64,000 nt of DNA, from contig CAYOQR010000009.1 of the NCBI GenBank assembly GCA_964406155.1, positions 53,752-117,751 of the forward strand, written 5' to 3'. Under the pieces are notes generated by a model. It saw only the letters and a list, made by a program, of their open reading frames with translations. It was not told the origin of the DNA and did not search any database. Shown one piece after another: positions 1 to 8,198 of the stretch. Position numbers and translations under genes: made by a program. Position 1 is the stretch's first letter. Each line of letters begins with the position of its first letter. This DNA is from Dongia_B sp964406155 (GTDB taxonomy: Bacteria; Pseudomonadota; Alphaproteobacteria; Dongiales; Dongiaceae).

Positions 1-791
1 TCGAGATCGAAGGCGGCTTCGTCCGCTTCCGGCGGACCGACCACGAGAACGATCTCGCCGCGCGGCGGTCCGGCCTCGCGGTAATGCGCCGCCAGGGCCG
101 AGAGCCGGTCGCGCCGCACTTCCTCATAGAGCTTGGTCAATTCGCGGGCCACGGCGGCGGGGCGGTCGCCCAGCACGGCGGCGAGATCGGCCAGGCTGTC
201 GGCGAGGCGCGGCGCCGTTTCGAAGAAGATCAGGCTGGCCGGCACCGTCGCCAGCTCGGCCGCCGTCTGGCGGCGCGCGGTCGATTTCGCCGGCAGGAAT
301 CCGGCGAAAAGAAAACGGTCGGTGGGCAGGCCGGACAGGATCAGGGCCATGACCGGCGCGGCCGGGCCGGGCAGGGCGGTGACCCGGATCCCCGCCGCCG
401 TCACCTCGCGGACCAGCTTGTAGCCGGGATCGGAGATCAACGGCGTGCCGGCATCGCTGATCAGGGCGATCCGTGCTCCGCCCTGCAAGCGCCGCAGCAG
501 ATCGGGCCGCACCTTGTCGGCATTGTGATCGTGATAGGGAATGAGCGGCTTTTCGATGGCGAAATGGCGCAGCAGCTTGCCGCTGACCCGGCTGTCCTCG
601 CAGGCGATCGCATCGGCGGCGCGCAGCCAGTCGAGCGCGCGCGGCGAGATATCGCGCAGATTGCCGATCGGGGTGGCGATCAGCGCCAGGCAGGCCCCGG
701 CCGGGATGCCGGCCAGCGGCGCCTCGCCGGCGGCGCCGGCTTCGGACATATCGCTGTCATCTTTTCCGTCATCCATTGGTCCCGCATCCAT
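1..791 (-). CDS. rsmI: 16S rRNA (cytidine-1402-2'-O)-methyltransferase RsmI, C-terminus cut by the window edge
   Basis: RsmI uses S-adenosylmethionine to 2'-O-methylate C1402 of 16S rRNA in the ribosomal decoding centre. The visible part holds the SAM-methylase (tetrapyrrole methylase fold) signatures: LIATPIGNLRDISPRAL near the N-terminus, CEDSRVSGKLL, and the ALISDAGTPLISDPG and TALPGPAAPV stretches. The last residues lie beyond position 1. The start is uncertain: ATG at 791 gives a short acidic lead-in, while ATG at 749 (MSEAG) also fits. It is divergent from the LpoA/LppC-like gene, a common alphaproteobacterial arrangement. Family assignment is firm; only the start is in doubt. Confidence 0.93.
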   Translation of the reverse strand, partial: MDAGPMDDGKDDSDMSEAGAAGEAPLAGIPAGACLALIATPIGNLRDISPRALDWLRAADAIACEDSRVSGKLLRHFAIEKPLIPYHDHNADKVRPDLLRRLQGGARIALISDAGTPLISDPGYKLVREVTAAGIRVTALPGPAAPVMALILSGLPTDRFLFAGFLPAKSTARRQTAAELATVPASLIFFETAPRLADSLADLAAVLGDRPAAVARELTKLYEEVRRDRLSALAAHYREAGPPRGEIVLVVGPPEADEAAFDL

Positions 792-1050
792 CAGGCTGGC
801 ATCCACCGGCTCGGCATCGGATGCAGGGGCAGCAAGAAACCGGCCGGCGGCCCCGGTTTCGGAAGAAGGCGGCAAATCGTCCTGAAGAATGGCCTTCGTA
901 CCGGCTCTCGGTTTACTTCGTTGGCCGCTATGGCTACCCTTCACGCGCTCTTCTCCGGTCCGGTCTGGGGAACCGTTCCGGCTGCCGCAGCGATCTCGAT
1001 CGCGCGGTCGACCGGTTCGGCCTGTGGAACTGTCAGCATATCGAACTTTA

Positions 1051-2325
1051 ATGGGATGGACGATGTCAGCATTGGGTGCAAGGGTGAAACGGCTTCTGAT
1101 TGAGCTGGCGTCATCATCCCGCGACATTCTCTCGGCGAAGACCCTCCTGGTGGCGCCTTTCGTGGCAAGCCTGGCCCTGGCCGGCTGTGCCGGCAACAGC
1201 AATCCGGCGCCGGCGCCCAAGCCGACCCAGCCATCGGCCGTGCAGGCGCCGCAGCCGGCTCCCGCGCCGGCGCCCCAGCCGGTAGCGCCGGCACCTGGCG
1301 CGAAGATCGGCCTGCTCCTGCCGCTCTCCGGGCAGAACGCCAATCTCGGGCGCTCGCTGCTGCAGGCGGCGGAAATGGGCCTGTTCGATGTCGGCGACAA
1401 TAATTTCACCTTGCTGGTCGAGGATACCGCGACACCGGCCGGCCCGGATGCCGCCGTCCGCAAATTGCTGGCGAGCGGCGCCAATATCCTGCTCGGCCCG
1501 CTTTTCGGCCCCGAGGTCAAACGGGTGGCACCGATCGCCCAGGGCGCGCATGTGCCGCTGATCGCCTTCACCAACGACACCTCGCTGGCGCAGAACGGGG
1601 TCTATGTCTTCGGCGTGACGCCGCAGGCCCAGGTGCAGCGGGTGATCGGCTATGCCGGCAGCCAGGGGATCAAGCGCTATGCCATCCTGGCGCCGAATTC
1701 GCCCTATGGCCGCCTGGTGCTGACCAGCTTCCAGGAGCAGGTCACGAAAAATGGCGGCCAGGTGACGCAGATCGAGTTCTACGATCCCACCAGCATCGAT
1801 TTCACACCGGCGGTGCAGCGTATCGCCGATGCCCACAAGACGACAGGTTTCGATGCCCTGATGATCCCGGAAGGAGCCGCGAAACTGCGCCAGATCGCCC
1901 CGTTGCTGCCGGCTTTCGAGATCGGGCCGCAACAGGTGCATCTGCTCGGCACATCGCTTTGGGCCGAAGCCGGCCTAACGCAGGAACAGGCCCTGGCCGG
2001 CGGCTGGTATGCCACCACAGCGCCGGATAGCTGGCGGAAATTCGTCGCCCGCTACAACGACAATTACGGGGCCGCGCCGGATCAGCGGGCGGCACTCGTC
2101 TATGACGCGGTGATGCTGGCGGTGGCCCTGGGCAAGGGGCCGAACGGCGCCGATTACAGCCAGGCGGCGCTGACCAATGCCAATGGCTTCAGCGGCGTCG
2201 ACGGCCTGTTCCGCCTGCTGCCGACGGGGATCGTGGAGCGCGGCCTGGCCGTGGTCGAAATCACGCCGCCGGGCGATACGACACGGGATCCGGCTCCGAC
2301 CACCTTCCAGCCGGCGATCAACTGA
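1051..2325 (+). CDS. Penicillin-binding protein activator, LpoA/LppC-type lipoprotein
   Basis: A 424-residue exported lipoprotein. A signal segment ends in the lipobox LALAGC, followed by a Pro/Ala-rich linker (about residues 50-85) and then a periplasmic type I ligand-binding fold opening with KIGLLLPLSGQNANLGR. In this family (LpoA C-domain, LppC) the fold sits in the periplasm and is thought to support peptidoglycan synthesis by class A penicillin-binding proteins. In alphaproteobacteria it is normally beside rsmI, as here. ATG 1051 is used; ATG 1063 is an equally good start. It runs 18 nt upstream of the sensor kinase, so the two may be co-transcribed. The ligand or partner cannot be read from sequence. 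Confidence 0.85.
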   Translation: MGWTMSALGARVKRLLIELASSSRDILSAKTLLVAPFVASLALAGCAGNSNPAPAPKPTQPSAVQAPQPAPAPAPQPVAPAPGAKIGLLLPLSGQNANLGRSLLQAAEMGLFDVGDNNFTLLVEDTATPAGPDAAVRKLLASGANILLGPLFGPEVKRVAPIAQGAHVPLIAFTNDTSLAQNGVYVFGVTPQAQVQRVIGYAGSQGIKRYAILAPNSPYGRLVLTSFQEQVTKNGGQVTQIEFYDPTSIDFTPAVQRIADAHKTTGFDALMIPEGAAKLRQIAPLLPAFEIGPQQVHLLGTSLWAEAGLTQEQALAGGWYATTAPDSWRKFVARYNDNYGAAPDQRAALVYDAVMLAVALGKGPNGADYSQAALTNANGFSGVDGLFRLLPTGIVERGLAVVEITPPGDTTRDPAPTTFQPAIN

Positions 2326-2343
2326 TCCGCCGCCGCGGCCGCG

Positions 2344-4434
2344 ATGAAGGGCTCAGCACAGCTCGGCAGTGGCGCCGCGGGAAGGCGATCCCCGCCGCTG
2401 TGGCGGCAATTCGCCATCATGCTTGGCGTGACGGCAGGCTACAGCCTGGCCGGCTGTATCAGCCTGCTGATTCCGTTCAGTGCAACTTTCGCAAGCCTGA
2501 TCTGGGCGCCCAGCGGGATTGCGCTTTATGCCGTCCTGCGCTGGCGCGGGCCGGCGGCGGTCGGCGTCATGCTCGGCGTCGTCATCGTCGACACATTCCT
2601 GGGGCAAAGCCTGGCTTTCGGCCTGACATCCATGGTCGGCAATGTGATGTCGGTGCTGATCGCCGCCCGCCTTTTGCGGGTCCGCGACTTTGACAGCCTG
2701 TTCGGCGACACGGTCAGCGTCAGCCGTTTCCTGATTTTCGGTGCTCTCGCCGGCCCTCTGGTGGCCGCCCTGGTCGGGGCGACGACGGTCAAGACCCTGG
2801 GCACCGCGGTGTCCGCCAGTTGGCTGACGGTTTTCGGCACGTGGTGGGCCGGGGATGCGATGGGTGTCCTGGTGGTGACGCCGGCCTTGTTCGCATTGGG
2901 CCAATTGCAGTGCTTCAAGCGGCCGCGCCAGGTCATTGAACTTCTCTCGCTGGCCAGCGGATTCGCCATTATCTGGTATCTGCTGTTCGCTGAGATTCTC
3001 GGCCATGAGGCGGCCCTGCCGCTTTCCTACGCCGTCATTCCCCTGGTGATCTGGGTGGCGCTGCGGTTCGACCAGCCGATGGTGGTGGTGACCGGCCTTG
3101 TGCTGATCCTCGCGGCGATCGGCGCGACGGCGCGAGGCCTCGGCCCGTTCATCCGTGCCGAGGGCGTCGAGGAAGGCTATGTCTTCCTGCATGGCTATCT
3201 GGCGGTGATCGCCATCATCGCCCTCTATCTCAGTGCGTCGGCGGCCAGTCATCGCCGAGCCCTCGCCGGATTGCAGCGCGAGGTACAGGAACAGCGCCGC
3301 ATGCGGGCGCGGCTGACGGCCATCAACGAATTGTCGGGCGATGCCATCATCACCATCAATGCGCAACGCCAGGTGACGTCCTTCAACAGCGCCGCCAGCA
3401 CGCTCTTCGGTTATGATCTGACCGATGTCATCGGCCAGCCGGTCGCACGCCTCGTTCCGGAGCATGTGTTCAAGACCCATCTGCAGCGTTTCGAGGCGTT
3501 CTTCGATCACGGCGACGAGCCGCTGAAAATGGACCGCTTCCAGCAGATCACCTATCGCCGCAAGGACGGCAGCGAGTTCAATGCGCTCGCCGCCCTGGCG
3601 CGCATCCGGACCGACGACGTCATCTCGGGTGTCATCGCCATCCGCGATCTGACCGGTTTCGAGCAGAAGGAAATCGCCCTGCGCGATGCCTTGCGCGAGG
3701 CGCAATTGGCGATCCGGGCGAAGAACGAATTTCTCGCCAATATGAGCCATGAGCTGCGCACGCCGCTGAATGCGGTGATCGGCTTCGCCGAGACCCTGCG
3801 GCTGCGGCTCTTCGGCGATCTCAATCTCCGGCAGATCGATTACGTCGGCGATATCGAAGCGAGCGGCCGGCATCTCCTGACCCTGATCAACGGCATCCTC
3901 AATTACGCGCGTCTGGAGAATGGCAACTGGACGCCGGCCGCCGAACCGGTGGATGTGGGGATCGCCATTGCCGCGAGCTGCCGCATGTTGAGCGACAAGG
4001 CGCGGCAGCGCCAGATCATCCTGCGGCAATCCTCGGCGGCCGGTCTGCCGCATCTGCACTGCGACCCCGTGGCCCTGCGCCAGATCGTCATCAATCTGGT
4101 CGACAATGCCATCAAGTTCTCGCATCCCAAGGGAACGATCGATGTCTCGGCGGTGATGGCGCCTGGCGGCGACGGGTTGATCCTGGCGGTTGCCGATGAA
4201 GGCATCGGCATTCACGAAACCGATCAGCGCCGGATCCTGGAGCCTTTCACCCAGGCGGCTCATGCCAGCACCCGTCATCACGACGGCCTCGGCCTCGGCC
4301 TGTCCATTGTGAGCCGGCTGGCGGAGGCGCATCAGGCGGCCTTGTCGGTCGAAAGCATCCTGGGCCAGGGCACCTGTATCCGTATCCGCTGGCCGGGCCA
4401 GCGCCTGTTGCGGGAGCCCCAGGCGCTACAGTAA
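2344..4434 (+). CDS. MASE1-domain PAS sensor histidine kinase
   Basis: A 696-residue membrane histidine kinase. The N-terminal ~300 residues are a MASE1 multi-helix membrane sensor. A PAS domain follows (about 325-435, starting near DAIITINAQRQVTSFNSA), then HisKA with the phosphoacceptor His469 in NMSHELRTPLNAVIGF, then a HATPase domain with the N box (NLVDNAIKFSHP) and G boxes (DEGIGI, GLGLGLSI). No receiver domain is attached and no response-regulator gene lies nearby, so it is an orphan kinase and its partner is unknown. It ends tail-to-tail with hemW, overlapping by 9 nt. The signal sensed by MASE1 is not predictable from sequence. Confidence 0.9.
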   Translation: MKGSAQLGSGAAGRRSPPLWRQFAIMLGVTAGYSLAGCISLLIPFSATFASLIWAPSGIALYAVLRWRGPAAVGVMLGVVIVDTFLGQSLAFGLTSMVGNVMSVLIAARLLRVRDFDSLFGDTVSVSRFLIFGALAGPLVAALVGATTVKTLGTAVSASWLTVFGTWWAGDAMGVLVVTPALFALGQLQCFKRPRQVIELLSLASGFAIIWYLLFAEILGHEAALPLSYAVIPLVIWVALRFDQPMVVVTGLVLILAAIGATARGLGPFIRAEGVEEGYVFLHGYLAVIAIIALYLSASAASHRRALAGLQREVQEQRRMRARLTAINELSGDAIITINAQRQVTSFNSAASTLFGYDLTDVIGQPVARLVPEHVFKTHLQRFEAFFDHGDEPLKMDRFQQITYRRKDGSEFNALAALARIRTDDVISGVIAIRDLTGFEQKEIALRDALREAQLAIRAKNEFLANMSHELRTPLNAVIGFAETLRLRLFGDLNLRQIDYVGDIEASGRHLLTLINGILNYARLENGNWTPAAEPVDVGIAIAASCRMLSDKARQRQIILRQSSAAGLPHLHCDPVALRQIVINLVDNAIKFSHPKGTIDVSAVMAPGGDGLILAVADEGIGIHETDQRRILEPFTQAAHASTRHHDGLGLGLSIVSRLAEAHQAALSVESILGQGTCIRIRWPGQRLLREPQALQ

Positions 4435-5586
4435 GGCGGCGAGCACGCTGTCGAGGCGATGGCGGCCGGCCTCCGTTGCGCGCAGCGTCGCCGCATCCAA
4501 GGCGAGAAAGCCGCCGTCGATCAGGCGCTGAAGCCGGGATGCCGCCAGCCAGTCGGTCAAAGCCCGGCCGGTTTCCGCCTGGAGACGCGCAAGATCGATC
4601 CCTTCCGCGAGACGCAACCCCATCATCAGCATTTCCTCCAGCCGTGCCTCGGGGGAAACAGGATCGCACTGCCGGGTGGCGTGCCCATCGCGCTCCACCA
4701 GGTCGAGCCAGGCCTCGGGTGCCCGGTGCTGGCGGGTGGCGATCTTGTCGCCGGCTAACGTCAGGCGGCCATGGGCGCCGGGACCGATACCGAGATAATC
4801 GCCATAGCGCCAATAAGTGAGGTTGTGGCGCGATTCCTGGCCGGGCCGGGCATAATTCGAGACTTCATAGGCAAGGAGCCCGGCTTCGGCCAGCCGTTCC
4901 GTGGTCAGCTCGTACAGCGCCGCCTGCACCTCTTCCTCGGGCAATTTGAAATCGCCCCGGGCATAGGCTTGCTCGAAGACCGTGCCGGTCTCGATGGTGA
5001 GCTGGTAGAGCGAGAGATGATCGCCGGCAAGGGCCAGGGCCTGGGCGAGTTCCGCCGACCAGCCTGCTTCGGTCTGGCCCGGCCGGGCATAGATCAGGTC
5101 GAAGGAGAAACGCGGGAAGGTGCGGCCGGCCAAATCCAGCGCGGCCAGGGCCTGGGCCGCATCGTGCTGGCGGCCGAGGAATTTCAGATCGGCATCCTTC
5201 AGCGACTGGATGCCGAGCGACAGGCGGTTGACCCCGGCGGCGGCGAAGGCGCGGAATTTCTCCGCCTCGACCGAGGTCGGATTGGCCTCCAGCGTGATCT
5301 CGATCGCGGGATCGACCTGCCAGTGTTTCGCCAGGGCATCGATCAGTGCTTCCACGGTCGCCGGCGCCATCAGCGAGGGCGTGCCGCCGCCGAAGAACAG
5401 ACTGGTAACCCGCCGACCCGGCGTCAGCGCCGCGTAATGCGCAAGCTCCCGCAGGAGGCCCTTGCGCCAGCGTTCCTCGTCGATGGCCGCGCGTACATGG
5501 CTGTTGAAGTCGCAATACGGGCACTTCGCCTTGCAGAACGGCCAGTGCACATAGATGGCAAAGCCGGGGTCGGTTTTGTTTGGCAT
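4426..5586 (-). CDS. hemW: Radical SAM heme chaperone HemW
   Basis: HemW is a cytoplasmic radical SAM protein related to coproporphyrinogen III dehydrogenase; HemW proteins bind heme and deliver it to target proteins. The 386-residue protein from ATG 5586 begins with the conserved YVHWPFCKAKCPYCDFNSH stretch, giving the CxxxCxxC iron-sulfur motif followed by Phe, as in HemW rather than HemN. It also has FFGGGTPSL and a C-terminal HemN-type domain. The reading frame is unusual: it stays open upstream with no stop through two inverted repeats into a DUF559 nuclease module starting at 6081. The protein may therefore be made from its own start or as a ~551-residue fusion. In most relatives hemW directly follows rdgB. 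Confidence 0.93.
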   Translation of the reverse strand: MPNKTDPGFAIYVHWPFCKAKCPYCDFNSHVRAAIDEERWRKGLLRELAHYAALTPGRRVTSLFFGGGTPSLMAPATVEALIDALAKHWQVDPAIEITLEANPTSVEAEKFRAFAAAGVNRLSLGIQSLKDADLKFLGRQHDAAQALAALDLAGRTFPRFSFDLIYARPGQTEAGWSAELAQALALAGDHLSLYQLTIETGTVFEQAYARGDFKLPEEEVQAALYELTTERLAEAGLLAYEVSNYARPGQESRHNLTYWRYGDYLGIGPGAHGRLTLAGDKIATRQHRAPEAWLDLVERDGHATRQCDPVSPEARLEEMLMMGLRLAEGIDLARLQAETGRALTDWLAASRLQRLIDGGFLALDAATLRATEAGRHRLDSVLAALL

Positions 5587-6081
5587 CGGCGCACGTACCC
5601 CCTCACCCCAACCCTTTCCCGCGAGGGGAGAGGGGGCGCTGTCGCTAATACTCAGCTCACCCTTACCCGCGACGCAATCGGCTTGAGGGTAGCCACTCTG
5701 TATTTGACTCCCTCTCCCCTCGCTGGAGAGGGTTGGGGTGAGGGGGGATGACTGAAGTATGCTCAAGAGATTGCTCAAAACACCGCCGGTGTTTGCCAGG
5801 ACGTCATTATTCCAGAATCGGATGACACGGTAACCTTGCGTTTCGAGCCACTGCGTTCGTTTCTTGTCGGCCTGCTCTGTATGTTGGCCGCCATCGATCT
5901 CGACAATCAGTTTGGCCGCTGCGCAGTAGAAGTCGGCAACATATGGCCCGAGTGGTACTTGCCGCCGAAATTTCCAATTCCGCAGTTGCCGGTCGCACAG
6001 CACTGACCACAAGCGACGTTCCGCATCCGTCGCTTCGTGCCGCAGGTGACGCGGCCTATTGCCCACCATCCGTTTTGCCAT
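5587..6081 (-). CDS. DUF559 (Vsr/PD-(D/E)XK-like) endonuclease module, in frame with hemW
   Basis: From ATG 6081 (alternative 6069) the protein begins MAKRMVGNRPRHLRHEATDAE and carries a DUF559 domain of about 110 residues. Characteristic parts are AERRLWSVL, FRRQVPLGPYVADFYC, LIVEIDGGQH (the acidic catalytic strand of this Vsr-like nuclease superfamily) and GYRVIRFWNNDV. No stop codon follows: after SNLLSILQ the frame runs through both inverted repeats into HemW. The start overlaps the 3' end of rdgB by 26 nt, so translation is probably coupled. The cellular role of DUF559 proteins is unknown. Its position between two normally adjacent housekeeping genes suggests insertion. The end given here is simply the base before the hemW ATG. 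Confidence 0.8.
5598..5634. repeat. Left copy of a 37-bp inverted repeat pair
   Basis: This 37-bp element matches the reverse complement of 5710-5746 with two mismatches. It contains the CCTCACCCCAACCC block and an internal near-palindrome (pyrimidine run, GCGA, GGGGAGAGGG) that could fold as a hairpin by itself. The element is translated in frame as part of the DUF559-HemW open frame (SPLAGKGWGEG). Repeats of this look are common dispersed elements in proteobacterial genomes. No third copy is visible in this window. Confidence 0.85.
5710..5746. repeat. Right copy of a 37-bp inverted repeat pair
   Basis: Inverted partner of 5598-5634, separated from it by 75 bp. Together the two copies could form a long hairpin over about 150 bp of transcript between the DUF559 module and the hemW start. 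On the coding strand it reads in frame as LTPTLSSEGRG. The arrangement resembles a small non-autonomous inverted-repeat element next to a nuclease domain. Confidence 0.85.
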
Positions 6082-6676
6082 CCGCGAAGCAGGCGGCCAC
6101 CAGTTGGTGGAAGGCCTTGGCCCGGTGGCTGGTGGCGTGTTTGGCGACGGGGTCCATTTCGCCGTAGGTCTCACTGCCGCCATCGGGCAGGAAGATCGGG
6201 TCGTAGCCGAAACCGTGGGGACCGCGCTTCTGGTCGATGATGCGGCCCTCGACGATGCCTTCGAAGCTTTCGCTGTGGCCGTCCGGCCAGGCCAGGGTGA
6301 GGGCACAGACGAATTGCGCCGACTTGTCGGCCGAGGGTTTCAGCAGCTCGATCACCTTGGCCATGGCCATGTCGAAATCCTTCGACGGGCCGGCCCAGCG
6401 CGCCGAATAGATGCCGGGCGCACCGTCCAGCGCGTTCACGGCAAGACCGGAATCATCGGCGAGCGCCGGCAGGCCGCTGGCGGTCGCGGCCGCCAGGGCT
6501 TTCAGCCGGGCATTGCCGATGAAGCTGTTCTCGGTCTCTTCCGGCTCCGGCAGACCGAGGGCGCCGGCCGAGACGACATCGGCGCCATAGGGTGCCAGCA
6601 GGTCGCCGATCTCCCGGATCTTGCCGGGATTATGGCTGGCGATGACGAGGCGTCCGCCGCTGAAATGTCGTGCCAT
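6056..6676 (-). CDS. rdgB: Non-canonical purine NTP pyrophosphatase, RdgB/HAM1 family
   Basis: Hydrolyses dITP, dXTP and XTP to monophosphates and so keeps deaminated purines out of DNA and RNA. The 206 residues match the family length. Motifs: SHNPGKIREI at the N-terminus (substrate lysine), ENSFIGNARLKA, the metal/base region ADDSGLAVNALDGAPG, and GPHGFGYDPIF near the C-terminus. It lies 43 nt downstream of rph on the same strand, a standard alphaproteobacterial operon. Its end overlaps the DUF559 start. The ATG at 6676 gives a normal N-terminus. Confidence 0.96.
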   Translation of the reverse strand: MARHFSGGRLVIASHNPGKIREIGDLLAPYGADVVSAGALGLPEPEETENSFIGNARLKALAAATASGLPALADDSGLAVNALDGAPGIYSARWAGPSKDFDMAMAKVIELLKPSADKSAQFVCALTLAWPDGHSESFEGIVEGRIIDQKRGPHGFGYDPIFLPDGGSETYGEMDPVAKHATSHRAKAFHQLVAACFADGKTDGGQ

Positions 6677-6689
6677 CGATCGCTTCCCG

Positions 6690-6729
6690 ATTACATCAGG
6701 TCCATTACATCAGGCCCAATTACATCAAG
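6690..6729. repeat. Triplicated 14-15 bp unit containing the rph stop codon
   Basis: Three near-identical units, each containing ATTACATCAGG or ATTACATCAAG, at 6690, 6704 and 6719. The unit nearest rph carries the last codons and stop of rph (minus strand TTGATGTAA), so the stop-codon region looks duplicated twice into the rph-rdgB spacer. Confidence 0.85.
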
Positions 6730-7439
6730 CCCAGGGCCTGGCGCTGCAGGGCGGTCAATTCGCCCACACCCTTGCGCGCCAGCTTCAGCAGGCTGAGGAA
6801 CTGTTCTTCCGAGAACGGGTCCTTCTCCGCCGTGCCCTGGATCTCGACGATACCGCCGGTGCTGGTGAGGACGAAATTGGCGTCTGCCTCGGCCGCGGAA
6901 TCTTCCGGATAGTCGAGGTCGAGCACGGTCTGGCCCTGATAGATGCCGCAGGAGACCGCCGCCACCTGGCCGCTCAAGGGGATGGCGGCGATGGCGCCCA
7001 TGTCCTTCATCAGGCGGAAGGCCTGATGCAGTGCCACATAGCTGCCGGTGATGGCGGCGGTGCGGGTGCCGCCATCGGCCTGGATGACGTCGCAGTCGAT
7101 CTTGATCTGCCGTTCACCGAAACCGTCCAGCTTGGTGACGGCGCGCAGGGCGCGGCCGATCAGGCGCTGGATTTCCTGGGTGCGGCCCGATTGCTTGCCC
7201 TTGGCTGCTTCACGATCGGTGCGGGTATGGGTCGAGCGCGGCAGCATGCCGTATTCCGCCGTCACCCAGCCCTTGCCGGTATTGCGCAGGAAGGGCGGCA
7301 CCTTCTCGTCGATCGAGGCGGTGCAGAGCACATGGGTATTGCCGAATTTCACCAGGCAGGAGCCTTCGGCGTATTTGTTGACATTGATCTCCAGCGCGAT
7401 TTCGCGCAACTGGTCGGCGGCCCGGCCGGATGGACGCAT
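6720..7439 (-). CDS. rph: Ribonuclease PH
   Basis: RNase PH is a phosphate-dependent 3'-5' exoribonuclease that trims tRNA 3' ends. The 239-residue protein from ATG 7439 starts MRPSGRAADQLREI. It shows the family segments SCLVKFGNTHVLCTASID, WVTAEYGMLPRSTHTR, GRTQEIQRLIGRALRA, DCDVIQADGGTRTAAITG and LDLDYPEDSAAEADANFV, with the usual length. It is the first gene of rph-rdgB-(DUF559)-hemW. The upstream spacer to the HNH gene holds a 17-bp imperfect tandem repeat (7503-7532). Confidence 0.97.
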   Translation of the reverse strand: MRPSGRAADQLREIALEINVNKYAEGSCLVKFGNTHVLCTASIDEKVPPFLRNTGKGWVTAEYGMLPRSTHTRTDREAAKGKQSGRTQEIQRLIGRALRAVTKLDGFGERQIKIDCDVIQADGGTRTAAITGSYVALHQAFRLMKDMGAIAAIPLSGQVAAVSCGIYQGQTVLDLDYPEDSAAEADANFVLTSTGGIVEIQGTAEKDPFSEEQFLSLLKLARKGVGELTALQRQALGLM

Positions 7440-7563
7440 GATATTATTCCTCAAATCCTTGGTTTCGGGGCGGAACCTACACCGGGCGCCGCCGCTCCGC
7501 CAGTGCCAGCAAGGGTTACGTGCCAGCAAGGTTCGCGCCGGCAGGCTCCAGGATAGGGGGCGC

Positions 7564-7938
7564 TTAGAACCGCCGCCGCTCCCGCGACCAGCGGCTGCGG
7601 TCGGTATAATCGGCCGGGCGTTTCCGCACCCAGGCGACGAAACGACGGATGCCGGGATGGTCCAGCAGGGCCTCAATCGTGTGATATCGCTCCGCCAGTT
7701 CCCGTTCGCTCAGCAGGGCATGGATGGTCCGATGGCAGATCCGGTGCATCGGCACGGTGATTTTCCCGCCATGGCTGCGCGGCATCAGGTGATGCTGGTC
7801 GATGCTGGGGCCGGGGACGAGGTTCCGGCCGCAAAGTGGGCAGGTGGCCGACCGCCCTGCGTCACGCATAGGATCGCACCCGGCACCAGCCGGGCCCCTG
7901 GCGTCTCTCCATCCAATCGGGTTTCGGGTCGCGCGCAT
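7564..7938 (-). CDS. HNH endonuclease-type protein
   Basis: A 124-residue protein with CPLCGRNLVP and a later HRICHRT, giving two zinc-binding Cys pairs/His around the HNH core DQHHLMPRSHGGK. The rest is a small helical tail (RFVAWVRKRPADYTDRSRW). The start at ATG 7938 is preferred because the minus strand has AGGA 6 nt upstream; ATG 7869, just before the CxxC, is an alternative. Small stand-alone HNH proteins like this are widespread in alphaproteobacteria. Whether it cuts DNA in a repair or restriction setting cannot be told; no methylase is nearby. Confidence 0.82.
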   Translation of the reverse strand: MRATRNPIGWRDARGPAGAGCDPMRDAGRSATCPLCGRNLVPGPSIDQHHLMPRSHGGKITVPMHRICHRTIHALLSERELAERYHTIEALLDHPGIRRFVAWVRKRPADYTDRSRWSRERRRF

Positions 7939-8198
7939 GGCGCGATCCTGCCGCAGCCGGGGTGAAAGGCCAAGAATCGGTATCGCCGTACACCAATTCA
8001 CCTAACTGCACTCACCGAAGATAATCCCGGTAAGAAAGGCCTTGGCGAAAGACCTTGGCAAGAAAATTGCCGGCGATGGTTGACCGGGCGGCGGGGCTTA
8101 CCTAGATTCGGAACAGGAATGTGACCGCCCGCCAGCCATCTCGGTATCCGCCAACATATTGATGGAATTGGGCGATTTGTCAGAACTTCGGGAGCGGG

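Noticed and set aside
2353..4332. 659-codon frame antisense to the MASE1 kinase
   Set aside because: Shadow frame with biased composition; the kinase has complete domains.
5598..5746. Possible CRISPR-like repeat unit
   Set aside because: Only two copies, inverted rather than direct, with no further spacers and no cas genes.
8002..8198. CIRCE operator upstream of hrcA
   Set aside because: No TTAGCACTC/GAGTGCTAA inverted repeat; only an imperfect 13-bp tandem repeat at 8035-8060.
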